A DNA stretch of 64,000 nt from JBGZEX01 sp041846495 (GCA_041846495.1 JBGZEX010000004.1:53711-117710), one strand, 5' to 3'; positions 1 through 9,327 are shown, counted from the first letter of the stretch. The notes: generated from the letters alone by a model not told the origin. Made by a program: numbers and translations.

Positions 1-162
1 GGTAGCTTTTTCGAGGAAGTCGGTCGTTTTCCTTACGCCCATAATTTGATTCGAGGAAGAAAAAGACGAGGCCAATCCTCCTCCTTTGGAGTTCTGCACC
101 AAAACAATTAAAATTAAAAGTATGCAGACGATAAAAATCAAAACGGATAATACGCTGTACAT
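1..162 (-). CDS. secG: Preprotein translocase subunit SecG (N-terminal part, runs off the window)
   Basis: The first 54 codons are visible; the gene continues past base 1. The product is the small SecG subunit of the SecYEG protein-export channel in the inner membrane. The start MYSVLSVLIFIVCILLILIV is a single hydrophobic segment, followed by the family motif LVQNSKGGGLASSF and then NQIMGVRKTTDFLEK, which is how SecG proteins look between their two membrane helices. It lies 2 bases after the stop of the TPR-like gene on the same strand, so it is probably the last gene read from this cluster before the window edge. Identity is clear from the motif; only the C-terminal helix is missing from view. 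Confidence 0.9.
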   Translation of the reverse strand, partial: MYSVLSVLIFIVCILLILIVLVQNSKGGGLASSFSSSNQIMGVRKTTDFLEKAT

Positions 163-164
163 AA

Positions 165-743
165 TTAGGAGTTATTATTGATCTTATTTTTTAAAAATTC
201 TATCTGGTCTGCAAAGTAATAACTTTTTTCCGGAAATTTCAACATTAACTTGAAATAAGTTGCGAGAGCTTTTTCATACAAACCTTGTTTTATATAAATC
301 CTGGCTAAGGTTTCGGTGAATATTCCTTCCGTATTTTTATTTTCGTCGACTTTTTGCGAAGTTTCGTTTCCCCCTATTCTCTTTATGAGTTCGCAAATCG
401 GCAGTTCCGGATTTTCTTCCGGAAAATATTCGTTTATACGATATGCTTTATTGTCTTTCCCGAGCGTACCGGTATAGTAGAAAGAAATTTTTTCCGGGAT
501 TTCCGGTTTGTCGTAAATGAATCGATAGCTTTTTTTACGGTTTGAAATATATATGCCGTGCCGTTTTATGATTTCGTTTATTTCGGGCTTGTCGATATTG
601 GTTTTTATGTAGAGCAGATGGAGCGGTTCGAAATAAGGATATTTTCGGATAAGAGCCGGAATTTCTTCCGAATCTTTTTGAGTGATGGTTTCCGGATTTT
701 TTATCCAGTTCGTAATTTTTTCTTCGATACTGTCCATAATCAC
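165..743 (-). CDS. Conserved hypothetical protein with a C-terminal TPR-like repeat
   Basis: 192 residues, no signal peptide or membrane segment, so probably cytoplasmic. The C-terminal third (about 140-185) reads TETLARIYIKQGLYEKALATYFKLMLKFPEKSYYF, a tetratricopeptide-like helical pair, which usually mediates protein-protein contact. The N-terminal half is charged with no recognised domain. The start overlaps the lptE stop by 4 bases (ATGA), and the stop is 2 bases before secG, so translation is probably coupled. A TPR-type protein between lptE and secG is common in Bacteroidales, but I know no proven function. A start two codons later (MDSI) is equally possible. Confidence 0.8.
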   Translation of the reverse strand: MIMDSIEEKITNWIKNPETITQKDSEEIPALIRKYPYFEPLHLLYIKTNIDKPEINEIIKRHGIYISNRKKSYRFIYDKPEIPEKISFYYTGTLGKDNKAYRINEYFPEENPELPICELIKRIGGNETSQKVDENKNTEGIFTETLARIYIKQGLYEKALATYFKLMLKFPEKSYYFADQIEFLKNKINNNS

Positions 744-1264
744 CAGTTTACGAAAGCTTTATTATAGATGTCCTCGATGATTTTATCCAATATTTCCTTG
801 GTCTTGGCTTCTTTTACGGCATTGAAATCTTCGTCTATGGAGTAGTCCGCATAATGGGAGAATTTTTGGTCGAAATTGTTTTTTTCGTCAAGGGTATTTG
901 TAAATTTTACCCGGATTTCGATGGTGAGACGGTTGGCATTCGCCTCTTCGTTGCTTTTTATATTGACCGGTCGGAAACTATAACCCGTAATTTCTCCTTC
1001 AAAACGGATGTCTCCGTTATTATTGGTCATTTCGTTCAAACCCGTATTTCCCCGTATGTATTTGTTAAGGGCATGGTAGAAGTTATTGCTGAGGTCGGGA
1101 TCTACTTGCAGAGCTTTATTGGGAAATTGTTCGATGGAATAGGTTTTCACTGCCGGAGAAATGGATGCTCCGCTTGCGGAATATTGGATTTTTGCCAATC
1201 CGCACCCGATTAAAATATTGAAAATCAGTGCATGGATAATGATATTTCCGAATTTTTTTTTCAT
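740..1264 (-). CDS. lptE: LptE-family LPS-assembly lipoprotein
   Basis: 174 residues with a lipoprotein signal: a hydrophobic stretch ending ILIGCGLAK, with Cys at about residue 21 as the lipidation site. The remainder follows the Bacteroidetes LptE-like pattern: a short YSASGASISPAVKTYSIEQFPN segment, then an alpha/beta domain with RFEGEITGYSFRPV. LptE family proteins plug the LptD barrel that inserts lipopolysaccharide in the outer membrane. The gene sits between the sigma-54 activator (5-base gap) and the TPR-like gene (4-base overlap). Assignment rests on pattern and neighbourhood; lptD is not in the window. Confidence 0.8.
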   Translation of the reverse strand: MKKKFGNIIIHALIFNILIGCGLAKIQYSASGASISPAVKTYSIEQFPNKALQVDPDLSNNFYHALNKYIRGNTGLNEMTNNNGDIRFEGEITGYSFRPVNIKSNEEANANRLTIEIRVKFTNTLDEKNNFDQKFSHYADYSIDEDFNAVKEAKTKEILDKIIEDIYNKAFVNW

Positions 1265-1269
1265 ATGTT

Positions 1270-2505
1270 TTAATCGATATTATATTGTTTGAGTTTGCGA
1301 TACAGCGTTCGTTCCGATATGCCCAAATCTTCGGCTGTTTTTTTTCTTTTTCCGGTATTTTTTTCCAAAGCTTTTACAATCATTTCTTTTTCTTTTTCTT
1401 CCAATGAAAAGGATTCTTCTATAATGGCCGCCATCGCATCTTCGGTTTCTGTATCGTCGTTTATTTCCATATGTTCCGGTTTTATGTCTTTTTTAGATAA
1501 AACATTGCTTTCTTCATATAGTTTTCTCAATACGACGGAGGTTCGGGGATTGAGGTCGGGATGCGTATCCTTCCCTTTGTCGATGATATCGTATACTATG
1601 CGTTTGAGATCGTTCATATCCTTTTTCATATCGAAGAGTATGGTATATAATATCTCTCTTTCGGAAGCGAAGGATTTGTCGGTATTTTCGTTTTTCCCTA
1701 TCAACATGGGCAGAGGATGTTCGTCGAAAGGGATATATTTTTTCAGGGTGTCGGCATTTATAATCCGTTCTTTCTCGATAATGGACATTTGTTCGGTTAT
1801 GTTTTTCAGTTGGCGGACATTGCCCGGCCAGCGGTAATCCATAAGGATTTTTACGGCTTCTTCATCCAATTTCAATGCAGGCATACGGTATCTCTCTGCA
1901 AAATCGGATGCGAATTTTCTGAAAAGGAGAGGGATGTCTTCTTTGCGTTCCCGGATAGCCGGGATACGTATGGGAATCGTATTCAGCCGATAGTAGAGGT
2001 CTTCCCGGAATTTTCCGTTTTTTATGGCTTCCGGAAGGTCTACGTTGGTAGCTGCAATAATTCGGACGTCGGTTTTCTGTACTTTGGAAGATCCTACCCG
2101 CATAAATTCGCCGCTTTCCAAAACTCTTAAAAGTCGGGCTTGCGTAGGCAGAGGAAGTTCTCCGATTTCGTCTAAGAATATGGTGCCTTTGTCGGTTACT
2201 TCGAAATATCCTTTACGTTCGGACAAGGCTCCGGTAAAAGACCCTTTTTCATGTCCGAATAATTCCGAATCGATAGTACCTTCCGGGATGGCTCCGCAGT
2301 TTACGGCAATGTATTGGGCGTGTTTTCGTTTACTGAAACTATGGATGATGCGCGGAAATACTTCTTTTCCGACTCCGCTTTCTCCGGTTATAAGTACCGA
2401 TAAATCCGTAGGGGCTACCTGACGGGCGATATCGAGGGCCCGGTTCAAGTCGGATGCGTTTCCGATAATTTCGAATCTTTGTTTTATGGCCTGTATTTCA
2501 CTCAT
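1270..2505 (-). CDS. Sigma-54-dependent transcriptional activator without receiver domain
   Basis: 411 residues. The AAA+ domain starts almost at the N-terminus: Walker A GESGVGKE at 41-48, the sigma-54 contact loop as GSFTGA at 88-93 (usual GAFTGA with Ser for Ala), and Walker B FLDEIGELP near 110. The C-terminus (about 370-411) is a Fis-type helix-turn-helix, KKTAEDLGISERTLYRKLKQY. No response-regulator or other sensory domain precedes the ATPase, so activity is probably set by abundance or partner proteins. The middle (about 270-360) is charged and unassigned. Its start overlaps the glutaminyl cyclase stop by 4 bases. Target genes are unknown; no clear sigma-54 promoter was noticed here. 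Confidence 0.9.
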   Translation of the reverse strand: MSEIQAIKQRFEIIGNASDLNRALDIARQVAPTDLSVLITGESGVGKEVFPRIIHSFSKRKHAQYIAVNCGAIPEGTIDSELFGHEKGSFTGALSERKGYFEVTDKGTIFLDEIGELPLPTQARLLRVLESGEFMRVGSSKVQKTDVRIIAATNVDLPEAIKNGKFREDLYYRLNTIPIRIPAIRERKEDIPLLFRKFASDFAERYRMPALKLDEEAVKILMDYRWPGNVRQLKNITEQMSIIEKERIINADTLKKYIPFDEHPLPMLIGKNENTDKSFASEREILYTILFDMKKDMNDLKRIVYDIIDKGKDTHPDLNPRTSVVLRKLYEESNVLSKKDIKPEHMEINDDTETEDAMAAIIEESFSLEEKEKEMIVKALEKNTGKRKKTAEDLGISERTLYRKLKQYNID

Positions 2506-3626
2506 TTTTCCGTATCTTTTTGTATAATATCGATTTCGAATAATTTAGGCCATCTTTTCCCGGTTATATAAAAGGTTTTTTTCTTGTAATTATAGGCAAT
2601 CCCGTTTAAAACATCGTCTTGAATATCCATTTTTTTTCGTTCTTTTTTCGTGAGTAAGGATGAAAAATCGATTTCCTTGACCACGGCTCCGGAATGGGGG
2701 TCGATGGCGATGATTTTATCTTTCAACCATATATTGGCCCAAATAAGGCCGTCTGCATATTCCAATTCGTTAATGGAATTTACAGGCCCTTCGTAATCGA
2801 ATACCTGAATGGAACGTTTTATAAAAAAACTTTCGGGTTCTATAAAGTGGAGACTGTTGCTTCCGTCGCTCATAACCAATTCCTCGTCCATAGTCGTAAG
2901 TCCCCATCCTTCCGTGGGATAACCGAATGTGGAAATCAGGGAAAAATTTTCGATTTCGTATATGAATCCTTTGCGGGAAGTCCATGTGAGTTGGTATATG
3001 CGGTTTTTGTAAATGGTTATTCCTTCCCCGAAGTATTCTTTGTCAAGATTGAGAATGGAAATGACTTTTCCGGTTTTTATATCCAATTTTCTTAAAGACG
3101 ACAGCCCGTCTCTTAACCCCGTGCCCTCGTATATGAAATCTTCATGGTATACGAGTCCTTGAGTATATGCTTTTTTATCGTGGGGGTATTCCTTTATGAT
3201 GTTGTAATTCAGGCGTATGGGTTTGGTGTCGGGTAATATGTTCAAACTGCAGGAGTTGCTGCTTTCCTTTCCGTCTTTGTGATAGGCATGGAGTTTGAGT
3301 ATGAGTTTTCCCGTTTTGTATTCGGGGATTTTTATTTGTATTTCACCGGGTTCCAAACGGGTGTATTTTAATCCTTTGCCGTTCAGGAATACTTTTATGG
3401 AATCCGCAGGATACTCTTGGGCCGTTTGGTAGGCGATTTTCAATACGTCGTTGAATCTCAATGCGGTATTATTTTGCGGACTGAGAATTTTTATGCTTTT
3501 GATATGTATTTGGGTTTGGGGGGAAGATGTTTTTTCCCCCTTGTTTTTATTTCCCGTGCTGTTTCCGCAAGAAAAAAAAACATTCAGAAAACAAATAAAG
3601 AAACCGAATGTCGAAAATTTGAACAT
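2502..3626 (-). CDS. Glutaminyl-peptide cyclotransferase-like lipoprotein
   Basis: 374 residues from the preferred start (MFKFSTFGFFICF). An upstream in-frame ATG at 3662 would overlap cysS and put 12 polar residues ahead of the signal peptide. The signal ends VFFSCGNS, a lipobox with lipidated Cys. Residues about 50-130 look like an Ig-like lead-in; the rest matches the bacterial glutamine cyclotransferase propeller family, with HDKKAYTQGLVYHEDFIYEGTG, then GEGITIYKNRIYQLTW and YADGLIWANIW. Such enzymes turn N-terminal glutamine into pyroglutamate on exported proteins. Gliding and oral Bacteroidetes make many pyroglutamate-starting exported proteins, which fits a periplasmic role. Confidence 0.85.
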   Translation of the reverse strand: MFKFSTFGFFICFLNVFFSCGNSTGNKNKGEKTSSPQTQIHIKSIKILSPQNNTALRFNDVLKIAYQTAQEYPADSIKVFLNGKGLKYTRLEPGEIQIKIPEYKTGKLILKLHAYHKDGKESSNSCSLNILPDTKPIRLNYNIIKEYPHDKKAYTQGLVYHEDFIYEGTGLRDGLSSLRKLDIKTGKVISILNLDKEYFGEGITIYKNRIYQLTWTSRKGFIYEIENFSLISTFGYPTEGWGLTTMDEELVMSDGSNSLHFIEPESFFIKRSIQVFDYEGPVNSINELEYADGLIWANIWLKDKIIAIDPHSGAVVKEIDFSSLLTKKERKKMDIQDDVLNGIAYNYKKKTFYITGKRWPKLFEIDIIQKDTEK

Positions 3627-3646
3627 AGTTTCCGTTGGATTTTTTG

Positions 3647-5116
3647 TTATTTTATTTCCCATTCATAGCCGTCTTTCGTGTCTTTAACGCTGATGCCGGC
3701 TTTTTCGAAGCCTTCCCGTATTTTATCGGATATATTCCATTCCTTATTCTTTTTTGCATTTTGACGGATCTCCATCATCGCTTCCACCAATTCCTTAAGT
3801 TTTTCGCCTCCCGTTTCTGTTTTCATTTCGTTTTTCAAACCTAAAATGTCGTATACGATGCTGTTGAACTCCTTTCGGGCATACTCCAATTCCTCCCTGT
3901 TTACGGATTCGCTTCCGGTTTTCAGGTTATTGATGATGCGTACCGCATCGAAGAGCCGGGCTATGAGTACGGGGGTGTTCAAATCGTCGTTCAAAGCTTC
4001 GAAACAAGAGTCGATCAAAGGGTGGAAATTCGCATTTCCTTCCGTTTGGGGCTTTATTTCGTTAAGAGTTTCCATGGCTTGCATCAAACGTTCGTATCCT
4101 TTTTCCGCCGCTTTAAGCGCTTCGTTTGAAAAGTCTAAAGGGCTTCTGTAATGCGCCTGTAAAATGAAGAAGCGCACGGTCATCGGGGAATAAGCCTGAT
4201 CGAGGACGGAGTTCTGTCCGGAGAAAAGTTCGTCCAAGGTGATGAAGTTGCCGATGGATTTTCCCATTTTTTGCCCTTTTACGGTCACCATATTATTATG
4301 CATCCAGTATTTTACGGATTCATGCCCGAGGGAGGCGGTGCTTTGTGCAATTTCGCATTCGTGATGAGGGAATTGGAGGTCCAATCCTCCTCCGTGTATA
4401 TCGAAGGTGGAGCCTAAGTATTTTTGGCTCATACAGGAGCATTCGAGATGCCATCCCGGAAATCCTTCGCCCCACGGGGATTTCCATTTCATAATGTGTT
4501 CGGGATTTGCCTTTTTCCACAAGGCGAAATCGTAAGGATTCCTTTTTTCTTCCTGTCCCTCCAATTGCCGGGTATTGGCAATCAATTCCTCGATCTTCCG
4601 GCCGGATAATTTCCCGTATTCGTATCTCCGGTTATAGGCATTTACGTCAAAATATATGCTCCCGTTCGCTTCGTAGGCATATCCGTTGCGGAGAATTTCG
4701 GTCACCATTTCCTGTTGTTCGATTATATGTCCCGATGCGCTCGGCTCAATACTTGGAGGAAGGGTGTTCAAATCCCTCATATTGCGGTGATACCTGTTGG
4801 TGTATTTTTGAACGACTTCCATGGGCTCGAGTTTTTCGAGAACGGCTTTTTTCCCGATTTTGTCTTCTCCTTCGTCCGTGTCGCCCGTCATATGCCCCAC
4901 GTCGGTAATATTGCGTACGTATCTTACTTTATAGCCGCAATAGGTAAGATAGCGAAAAAGCGTATCGAAGGTTATTGCAGCGCGTGCATGTCCGAGATGG
5001 GCATCCCCGTATACGGTCGGGCCGCATACGTATAGTCCGACAAAAGGAGGATTCAGGGGTTCGAATACTTCTTTTTGCCGGCTCATCGTGTTGAATATTG
5101 TAAGTTTATCTGTCAT
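3647..5116 (-). CDS. cysS: Cysteinyl-tRNA synthetase
   Basis: 489 residues, usual length for the family. Zinc-ligand Cys in YVCGPTVYGDAHLGH, where HLGH at 40-43 is the HIGH signature; KMGKSIGNF is the KMSKS loop that activates ATP. FPGWHLECSCMSQKYLG and DIHGGGLDLQFPHHECEIAQS are further cysteine-recognition and zinc motifs. It charges tRNA-Cys in the cytoplasm. It is the first gene of the minus-strand cluster and faces ispG across a 167-bp divergent gap that carries promoter-like boxes on both strands. Confidence 0.97.
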   Translation of the reverse strand: MTDKLTIFNTMSRQKEVFEPLNPPFVGLYVCGPTVYGDAHLGHARAAITFDTLFRYLTYCGYKVRYVRNITDVGHMTGDTDEGEDKIGKKAVLEKLEPMEVVQKYTNRYHRNMRDLNTLPPSIEPSASGHIIEQQEMVTEILRNGYAYEANGSIYFDVNAYNRRYEYGKLSGRKIEELIANTRQLEGQEEKRNPYDFALWKKANPEHIMKWKSPWGEGFPGWHLECSCMSQKYLGSTFDIHGGGLDLQFPHHECEIAQSTASLGHESVKYWMHNNMVTVKGQKMGKSIGNFITLDELFSGQNSVLDQAYSPMTVRFFILQAHYRSPLDFSNEALKAAEKGYERLMQAMETLNEIKPQTEGNANFHPLIDSCFEALNDDLNTPVLIARLFDAVRIINNLKTGSESVNREELEYARKEFNSIVYDILGLKNEMKTETGGEKLKELVEAMMEIRQNAKKNKEWNISDKIREGFEKAGISVKDTKDGYEWEIK

Positions 5117-5144
5117 TTTAATCCTTATTACGATTCCTTATTGA

Positions 5145-5152
5145 CAAAAATA
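5145..5152 (-). promoter_or_regulatory. Candidate -7 box for cysS
   Basis: On the minus strand TATTTTTG matches the Bacteroidales -7 consensus TAnnTTTG, 29 bases before the cysS start. No good -33 TTTG is seen at 19-21 bases upstream, so this is tentative. Confidence 0.35.
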
Positions 5153-5198
5153 ACGTTAAAAATCGATATTTCCATGCGGTTATTGAAAAATAATCCTG

Positions 5199-5206
5199 TA
5201 CATTTG
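5199..5206 (+). promoter_or_regulatory. Candidate -7 box for ispG
   Basis: TACATTTG matches TAnnTTTG, 77 bases before the ispG start. The -33 element is not convincing. It would give a leader of about 70 bases. Confidence 0.35.
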
Positions 5207-5283
5207 TTGAAACGATAAGAACGGCAAAAGATTAAAACTCCGTTGAAAATCCGGATTTAAGGGATTTCGTTTCCTGTTACAAG

Positions 5284-7131
5284 ATGATGATTGAGAAAGT
5301 TAGAAGACATACGATTGAGGTTCGCATAGGCAATAAGGTTATTTCTTCCGGTAGTCCCATACTCGTACAATCCATGCTGAATACCGATACCTTGGATACG
5401 AAGGCTTGTATCGAACAGGCCGAGCGGATTGCGGATGCCGGAGGAGAAATGGTGCGTATAACGGCCCAAGGCGTGAAAGAGGCTGAGAATATTCGGAATA
5501 TAAAGGCAGGGCTTAGAGCGGACGGATACGACATTCCTTTGTGTGCGGACATTCATTTTATGCCTCAGGCTGCAATGACGGCGGCTTTGTATGCGGATAA
5601 GGTAAGGATTAATCCGGGTAATTTCGTAGGAGGCAGAAAGGAGTACGACGAATCGGAATATGCTCGGGAACTCGAACGCATAGGGGTTAAAATCGGGGAA
5701 CTCATTCGTATATGCAAGGCGGGAGGAAAGGCCTTGCGCATAGGTACCAACCACGGTTCTCTTTCCGGCCGGATTACGGCCCGTTTCGGAGATACCCCGG
5801 AGGGAATGGTGGAAGCCACTATGGAATATTTGCGCTTTTGCAAAGCGGAGGATTTTGACAATGTGGTTATTTCGCTGAAATCCAGCGATTGCAGAGTTAT
5901 GATTAAGGCTGTGCGATTGCTCGTATGCGCTATGGAAAAGGAGACGATGAATTATCCCCTTCATTTAGGGGTAACCGAAGCGGGAGAGGGAGAGGACGGG
6001 AGGATACGCTCCGCCATAGGGATAGGTACTCTTCTGAATGAAGGCATAGGGGATACCGTAAGAGTTTCGCTTACCGAAGCTCCGGAAAAGGAAATACCTG
6101 TGGCTTTGAGATTGATAGAGCTGACACGGCCGGCATACGGACGTTCTTATTCCGATTTATGCGAAGATGGGCATCCGGCTTTTGTCGTAGGGGACATATC
6201 GGCTTGCGAAGTAATCGACGACGGAGTGACTGCCGGATTGGGGTTCGACATGCGGAACGAAAGCGATCCGGTTTACGGCGAAAGGCTGGTGGCCGGAATA
6301 TATGCTCCGGAAGCGGTGTTTACCGGAGCATTGGGACCGGAACTTTCCAAATTGCCCGGGGAAACCAAGGTGGTGGTGCCTTGCGATATTATCGATACCG
6401 CTCATGTTTATAACCGCAATGCAGTTCCCTTGTATGGGAGCTTGCGTTATACGGAGGAAGCGGATACATGGACGGGAGCTTATGTGGAAATAAGAGATAA
6501 GAAAGATATCAGTCCCGCTCTCACGGCTAAGCTGAAAGCCGATTCCGATGCGGTAATCGTGCTTGCTCCCCCCTTGAATTATCATATTTTCAAGGAGATG
6601 ATTTGCCGTCTCAGACGGGAAGGGCTTACGAATGCCGTTGTGTTGAAAGCGGATATATCCTCCCCCGAATTATCGGGGGAAGAGGACGTATATATGGCGG
6701 TGGCCGCACATATAGGCGGTATTTTTGCCGACAGATTGGCTTCCGGATTATGGGTGGGCGCCCATAAGAAAATATCCCTTTGTTCGGGACTTTCTCTGTC
6801 CCGGAATATTTTTCAGTCGGTAGGCTTGAAGCGTTATAAAACCGAATTCGTCAGCTGTCCGGGATGCGGACGTACGCTTTTCGATTTGCAGGATGCGGTC
6901 GCTCGGGTGAAGAAGCGATTCGGACATCTGAGAAAGTTGAAGATAGCGGTAATGGGTTGTATCGTAAACGGTCCCGGAGAAATGGGAGATGCCGATTACG
7001 GATATGTGGGAGCCGGAAAGGGAAGGATAAGTTTGTATAAAAAAGGGAAACTCGTATTGAAAAACATACCTGAAGAAGATGCCGTCGAAAAGATGGAGGC
7101 GATAATTCGGGACGGAGGAGACTGGGAATAA
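5284..7131 (+). CDS. ispG: 4-hydroxy-3-methylbut-2-enyl diphosphate synthase, long three-domain form
   Basis: 615 residues, against about 370 in E. coli; the extra length is the central insert found in Bacteroidetes, Chlamydiae and plant enzymes. The N-terminal TIM barrel contains LVQSMLNTDT and CADIHFMPQAA. The C-terminal domain carries the [4Fe-4S] ligands: Cys525 and Cys528 (CPGC), Cys559 and Glu566 (GCIVNGPGE), the three-Cys plus one-Glu set known for IspG. It catalyses the penultimate step of the MEP isoprenoid pathway, converting MEcPP to HMBPP. A second ATG directly follows the first, so the start may be 5287. A kinase-like gene follows 17 bases on. Confidence 0.96.
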   Translation: MMIEKVRRHTIEVRIGNKVISSGSPILVQSMLNTDTLDTKACIEQAERIADAGGEMVRITAQGVKEAENIRNIKAGLRADGYDIPLCADIHFMPQAAMTAALYADKVRINPGNFVGGRKEYDESEYARELERIGVKIGELIRICKAGGKALRIGTNHGSLSGRITARFGDTPEGMVEATMEYLRFCKAEDFDNVVISLKSSDCRVMIKAVRLLVCAMEKETMNYPLHLGVTEAGEGEDGRIRSAIGIGTLLNEGIGDTVRVSLTEAPEKEIPVALRLIELTRPAYGRSYSDLCEDGHPAFVVGDISACEVIDDGVTAGLGFDMRNESDPVYGERLVAGIYAPEAVFTGALGPELSKLPGETKVVVPCDIIDTAHVYNRNAVPLYGSLRYTEEADTWTGAYVEIRDKKDISPALTAKLKADSDAVIVLAPPLNYHIFKEMICRLRREGLTNAVVLKADISSPELSGEEDVYMAVAAHIGGIFADRLASGLWVGAHKKISLCSGLSLSRNIFQSVGLKRYKTEFVSCPGCGRTLFDLQDAVARVKKRFGHLRKLKIAVMGCIVNGPGEMGDADYGYVGAGKGRISLYKKGKLVLKNIPEEDAVEKMEAIIRDGGDWE

Positions 7132-7148
7132 CCTAAAAAAGAATATAT

Positions 7149-7763
7149 ATGAAAACAAAACGCATCATTACTCTCGGACGTCAGTATTGTAGCGGGGGGA
7201 GAATGATAGGGAAGAAAGTAGCCGATTTTTTGGGAATACCTTTTTACGATAAGGAACTGATTCGTATGGCATCGGAAGAGAGCGGAATCGGGGATGAATT
7301 TTTTGAAAAAGTCGATGAAAAAGTATCTCGGACGCTTTTGTCCGCCATCGCGACGGGCTATCTTGTCAGCAGTTCCATATTTCCGCTCAACGACTATCTT
7401 TCCAATGAATCGCTTTTCAAAATACAGTCGGAAGTGATAAAAAAAATCGCATCCGCCGAGCCTTGTCTTATCGTGGGACGTTGTGCCGATTATATCCTTC
7501 GGGACATACCGCTTTTACGCATATTCATTACGGCTTCGTTCGAGGACAGGATTGAGAGGGTTATGGAACGGCACCGCACGAATAATCCCAAGGAGGCCCG
7601 GGAGATACTGGAAAAAATGGATAAAAAGAGAGGGGATTATTATAATTATTATACCGATAAAAAATGGGGAGATGCTTCGGCTTACGATTTGTGCATTAAT
7701 TCTTCCCTTTGCGGAGCCGACGGAGCGGTAAAAGTCATATGCGATTTTTTGGAGCGGTTGTGA
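7149..7763 (+). CDS. Cytidylate kinase-like P-loop protein
   Basis: 204 residues. The N-terminus ITLGRQYCSGGRMIGKKVADFLGIPFYDKELI is the pattern of the cytidylate-kinase-like family (AAK-type), here with CSGG where GSGG is more usual. The middle has CLIVGRCADYILRD and a basic lid-like segment ERHRTNNPKEAREILEKMDKKR, then YYTDKKWGDASAYDLCINSS, a typical family ending. The substrate of this group is not established; it is distinct from true Cmk. It follows ispG by 17 bases and is followed by a bidirectional terminator. Confidence 0.8.
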   Translation: MKTKRIITLGRQYCSGGRMIGKKVADFLGIPFYDKELIRMASEESGIGDEFFEKVDEKVSRTLLSAIATGYLVSSSIFPLNDYLSNESLFKIQSEVIKKIASAEPCLIVGRCADYILRDIPLLRIFITASFEDRIERVMERHRTNNPKEAREILEKMDKKRGDYYNYYTDKKWGDASAYDLCINSSLCGADGAVKVICDFLERL

Positions 7764-7780
7764 AATACCGGAAAATAAAA

Positions 7781-7801
7781 GGGCGGATTTTTTGTCCGCC
7801 C
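7781..7801. terminator. Bidirectional intrinsic terminator
   Basis: A perfect 7-bp stem, GGGCGGA / TCCGCCC, with a 7-base T-rich loop, flanked by AAAATAAAA on the left and a T-rich stretch on the right. It lies between the convergent kinase-like gene (stop 7763) and DUF3078 gene (stop 7809) and can end transcripts from both sides. Confidence 0.7.
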
Positions 7802-7808
7802 CGTATTT

Positions 7809-8687
7809 TCATATTTGGAATTGTATTCCTATACTCAACACTTCTTTGAACTGTACTTTCGCACCTTTTACGGTTCCCGAATCGTTCGTTTCCATTTTGG
7901 TGTTATGGTCGTATAAAAGGTTGGTCGCAATATTTGCGGATACCCATTTATTGATTTGCATATTCAACTGTACATCCCATAAGATGTCGATATTCTGAGG
8001 TTTATCCAAATAATCGGAGAATAGTTCTAAGCGGGAATACAGTTTCATATTGGGCAGGATTTCCTTCTTGGCTTCGAATTTGACTTGACCGCCGAATTCC
8101 GATTTCAGCTTTTTACCTTTCTTAACTCCGAAAGCGCCTAAGTCGGAAAGATAGGAATCCGTTACGAATATTCCTCTCCAGGCGGCGGGAGAAAAGGATG
8201 CGGTAAGCCATGTATTGGGTATCCAGGTAAAACCCGTACCCACGGATAGATAGCCGGGAGCCATGAATTTGGATATATGCATATCCCCGTCTTTTTTAGG
8301 ATAGTTGAAACCTTTGGCAAATTGGGTGTTGAATGTGGATAATACGCTCATATACCATTTCGGGGCGATTTTATAACCGTAGTTTGAAGATATGTAGAGG
8401 CGGTCGTTGGTCTTTTTCGTACCTTCATTTTTGGTTTTATTCAAGCCGTAACCGAATTCGAAGCGGTTGAGCCACATCCTTTTTTCGAATTTATAATTGA
8501 TGTCGTAATTCATCATGAAGTCGAAAGAGACGGTGTTTTGTCCGCCGGCCGACCAATTGCTCAAACTTACCTGTGAGAGGTTGACGGCGAATACTCCTCC
8601 GTATTTCCATGTGGTGTCTTGGGGATTTTGTGCTTTTGCAAATAGCGCACAACAAATAATCATGCCGCAGACGAGTAATTTTTTCAT
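7809..8687 (-). CDS. DUF3078 outer-membrane protein
   Basis: 292 residues with a cleavable signal peptide (MKKLLVCGMIICCALFAKAQ). The start of the mature part, WKYGGVFAVNLSQVSLSNWSAGGQNTVS, is the hallmark of DUF3078 proteins of Bacteroidetes. Alternating aromatic beta-strand patterns run to the C-terminus (GIQFQI), as in an outer-membrane barrel. Role unknown; not linked to a transport locus here. It is read toward the kinase-like gene and separated from it by a shared terminator, and lies 38 bases after the efp stop. Confidence 0.85.
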   Translation of the reverse strand: MKKLLVCGMIICCALFAKAQNPQDTTWKYGGVFAVNLSQVSLSNWSAGGQNTVSFDFMMNYDINYKFEKRMWLNRFEFGYGLNKTKNEGTKKTNDRLYISSNYGYKIAPKWYMSVLSTFNTQFAKGFNYPKKDGDMHISKFMAPGYLSVGTGFTWIPNTWLTASFSPAAWRGIFVTDSYLSDLGAFGVKKGKKLKSEFGGQVKFEAKKEILPNMKLYSRLELFSDYLDKPQNIDILWDVQLNMQINKWVSANIATNLLYDHNTKMETNDSGTVKGAKVQFKEVLSIGIQFQI

Positions 8688-8725
8688 TTCGAGTTGTTTT
8701 ATGTGATTATGATTTAACGGTTTTT

Positions 8726-9295
8726 CTATTCGCGTACTCTTTCGATGTATTCTCCGCTATTGGTGTCTATTCGTATTTTTTCTCCTATTTCGACGAATAA
8801 GGGCACCATTACTCTGGCTCCGGTTTCCACTTCGGCGGCCTTAAGAGCCGTGGAAGAGGCCGTGTCTCCCTTCAACCCCGGTTCCGTATAAGTTACTTCC
8901 AATACGACGTTGGGCATGAGTTCCGCATAAAGCAGGGTCTCCGTTTCCGCATGAAAAACCACTTCTAACGCATCTCCTTCTTTGAGGAATTGAGGAGCGT
9001 TTATTTGTTCGGCAGGTACATTGATTTGTTCGTAGTTCTCGGTATGCATGAGCACGAAACTTTCCCCGTCTTTATAGAGGAATTGATAGGGGCGGCGTTC
9101 TATACGCGCTACGTCGATTTTAATTCCGGAAGTGAAGGTGTTTTCGATGACTCTTCCGGTTTTTACGTTTCTTAGTTTGGTACGTACGAAAGCGGGACCT
9201 TTTCCGGGTTTTACGTGTTGAAATTGTACGATGGTGTATAAATCATCCTTAAAATGGATGCATAAACCGTTTCTGAAATCAGCTGTTGTTGCCAT
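8726..9295 (-). CDS. efp: Translation elongation factor P
   Basis: 189 residues, normal length. Three-domain EF-P: KOW-like N-terminal domain with the loop HVKPGKGPAFVRTKLRN, where Lys32 is the position modified in other bacteria, and a C-terminal OB domain ending GEKIRIDTNSGEYIERVRE. EF-P relieves ribosome stalling on polyproline stretches. A textbook Bacteroidales promoter lies 33 bases upstream, so it is probably read on its own, possibly with the DUF3078 gene 38 bases downstream. No earP, epmA or ymfI modification gene is visible in the window. Confidence 0.96.
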   Translation of the reverse strand: MATTADFRNGLCIHFKDDLYTIVQFQHVKPGKGPAFVRTKLRNVKTGRVIENTFTSGIKIDVARIERRPYQFLYKDGESFVLMHTENYEQINVPAEQINAPQFLKEGDALEVVFHAETETLLYAELMPNVVLEVTYTEPGLKGDTASSTALKAAEVETGARVMVPLFVEIGEKIRIDTNSGEYIERVRE

Positions 9296-9327
9296 ATCTC
9301 TACTTTAGATTATTAATTTTCAGGCCG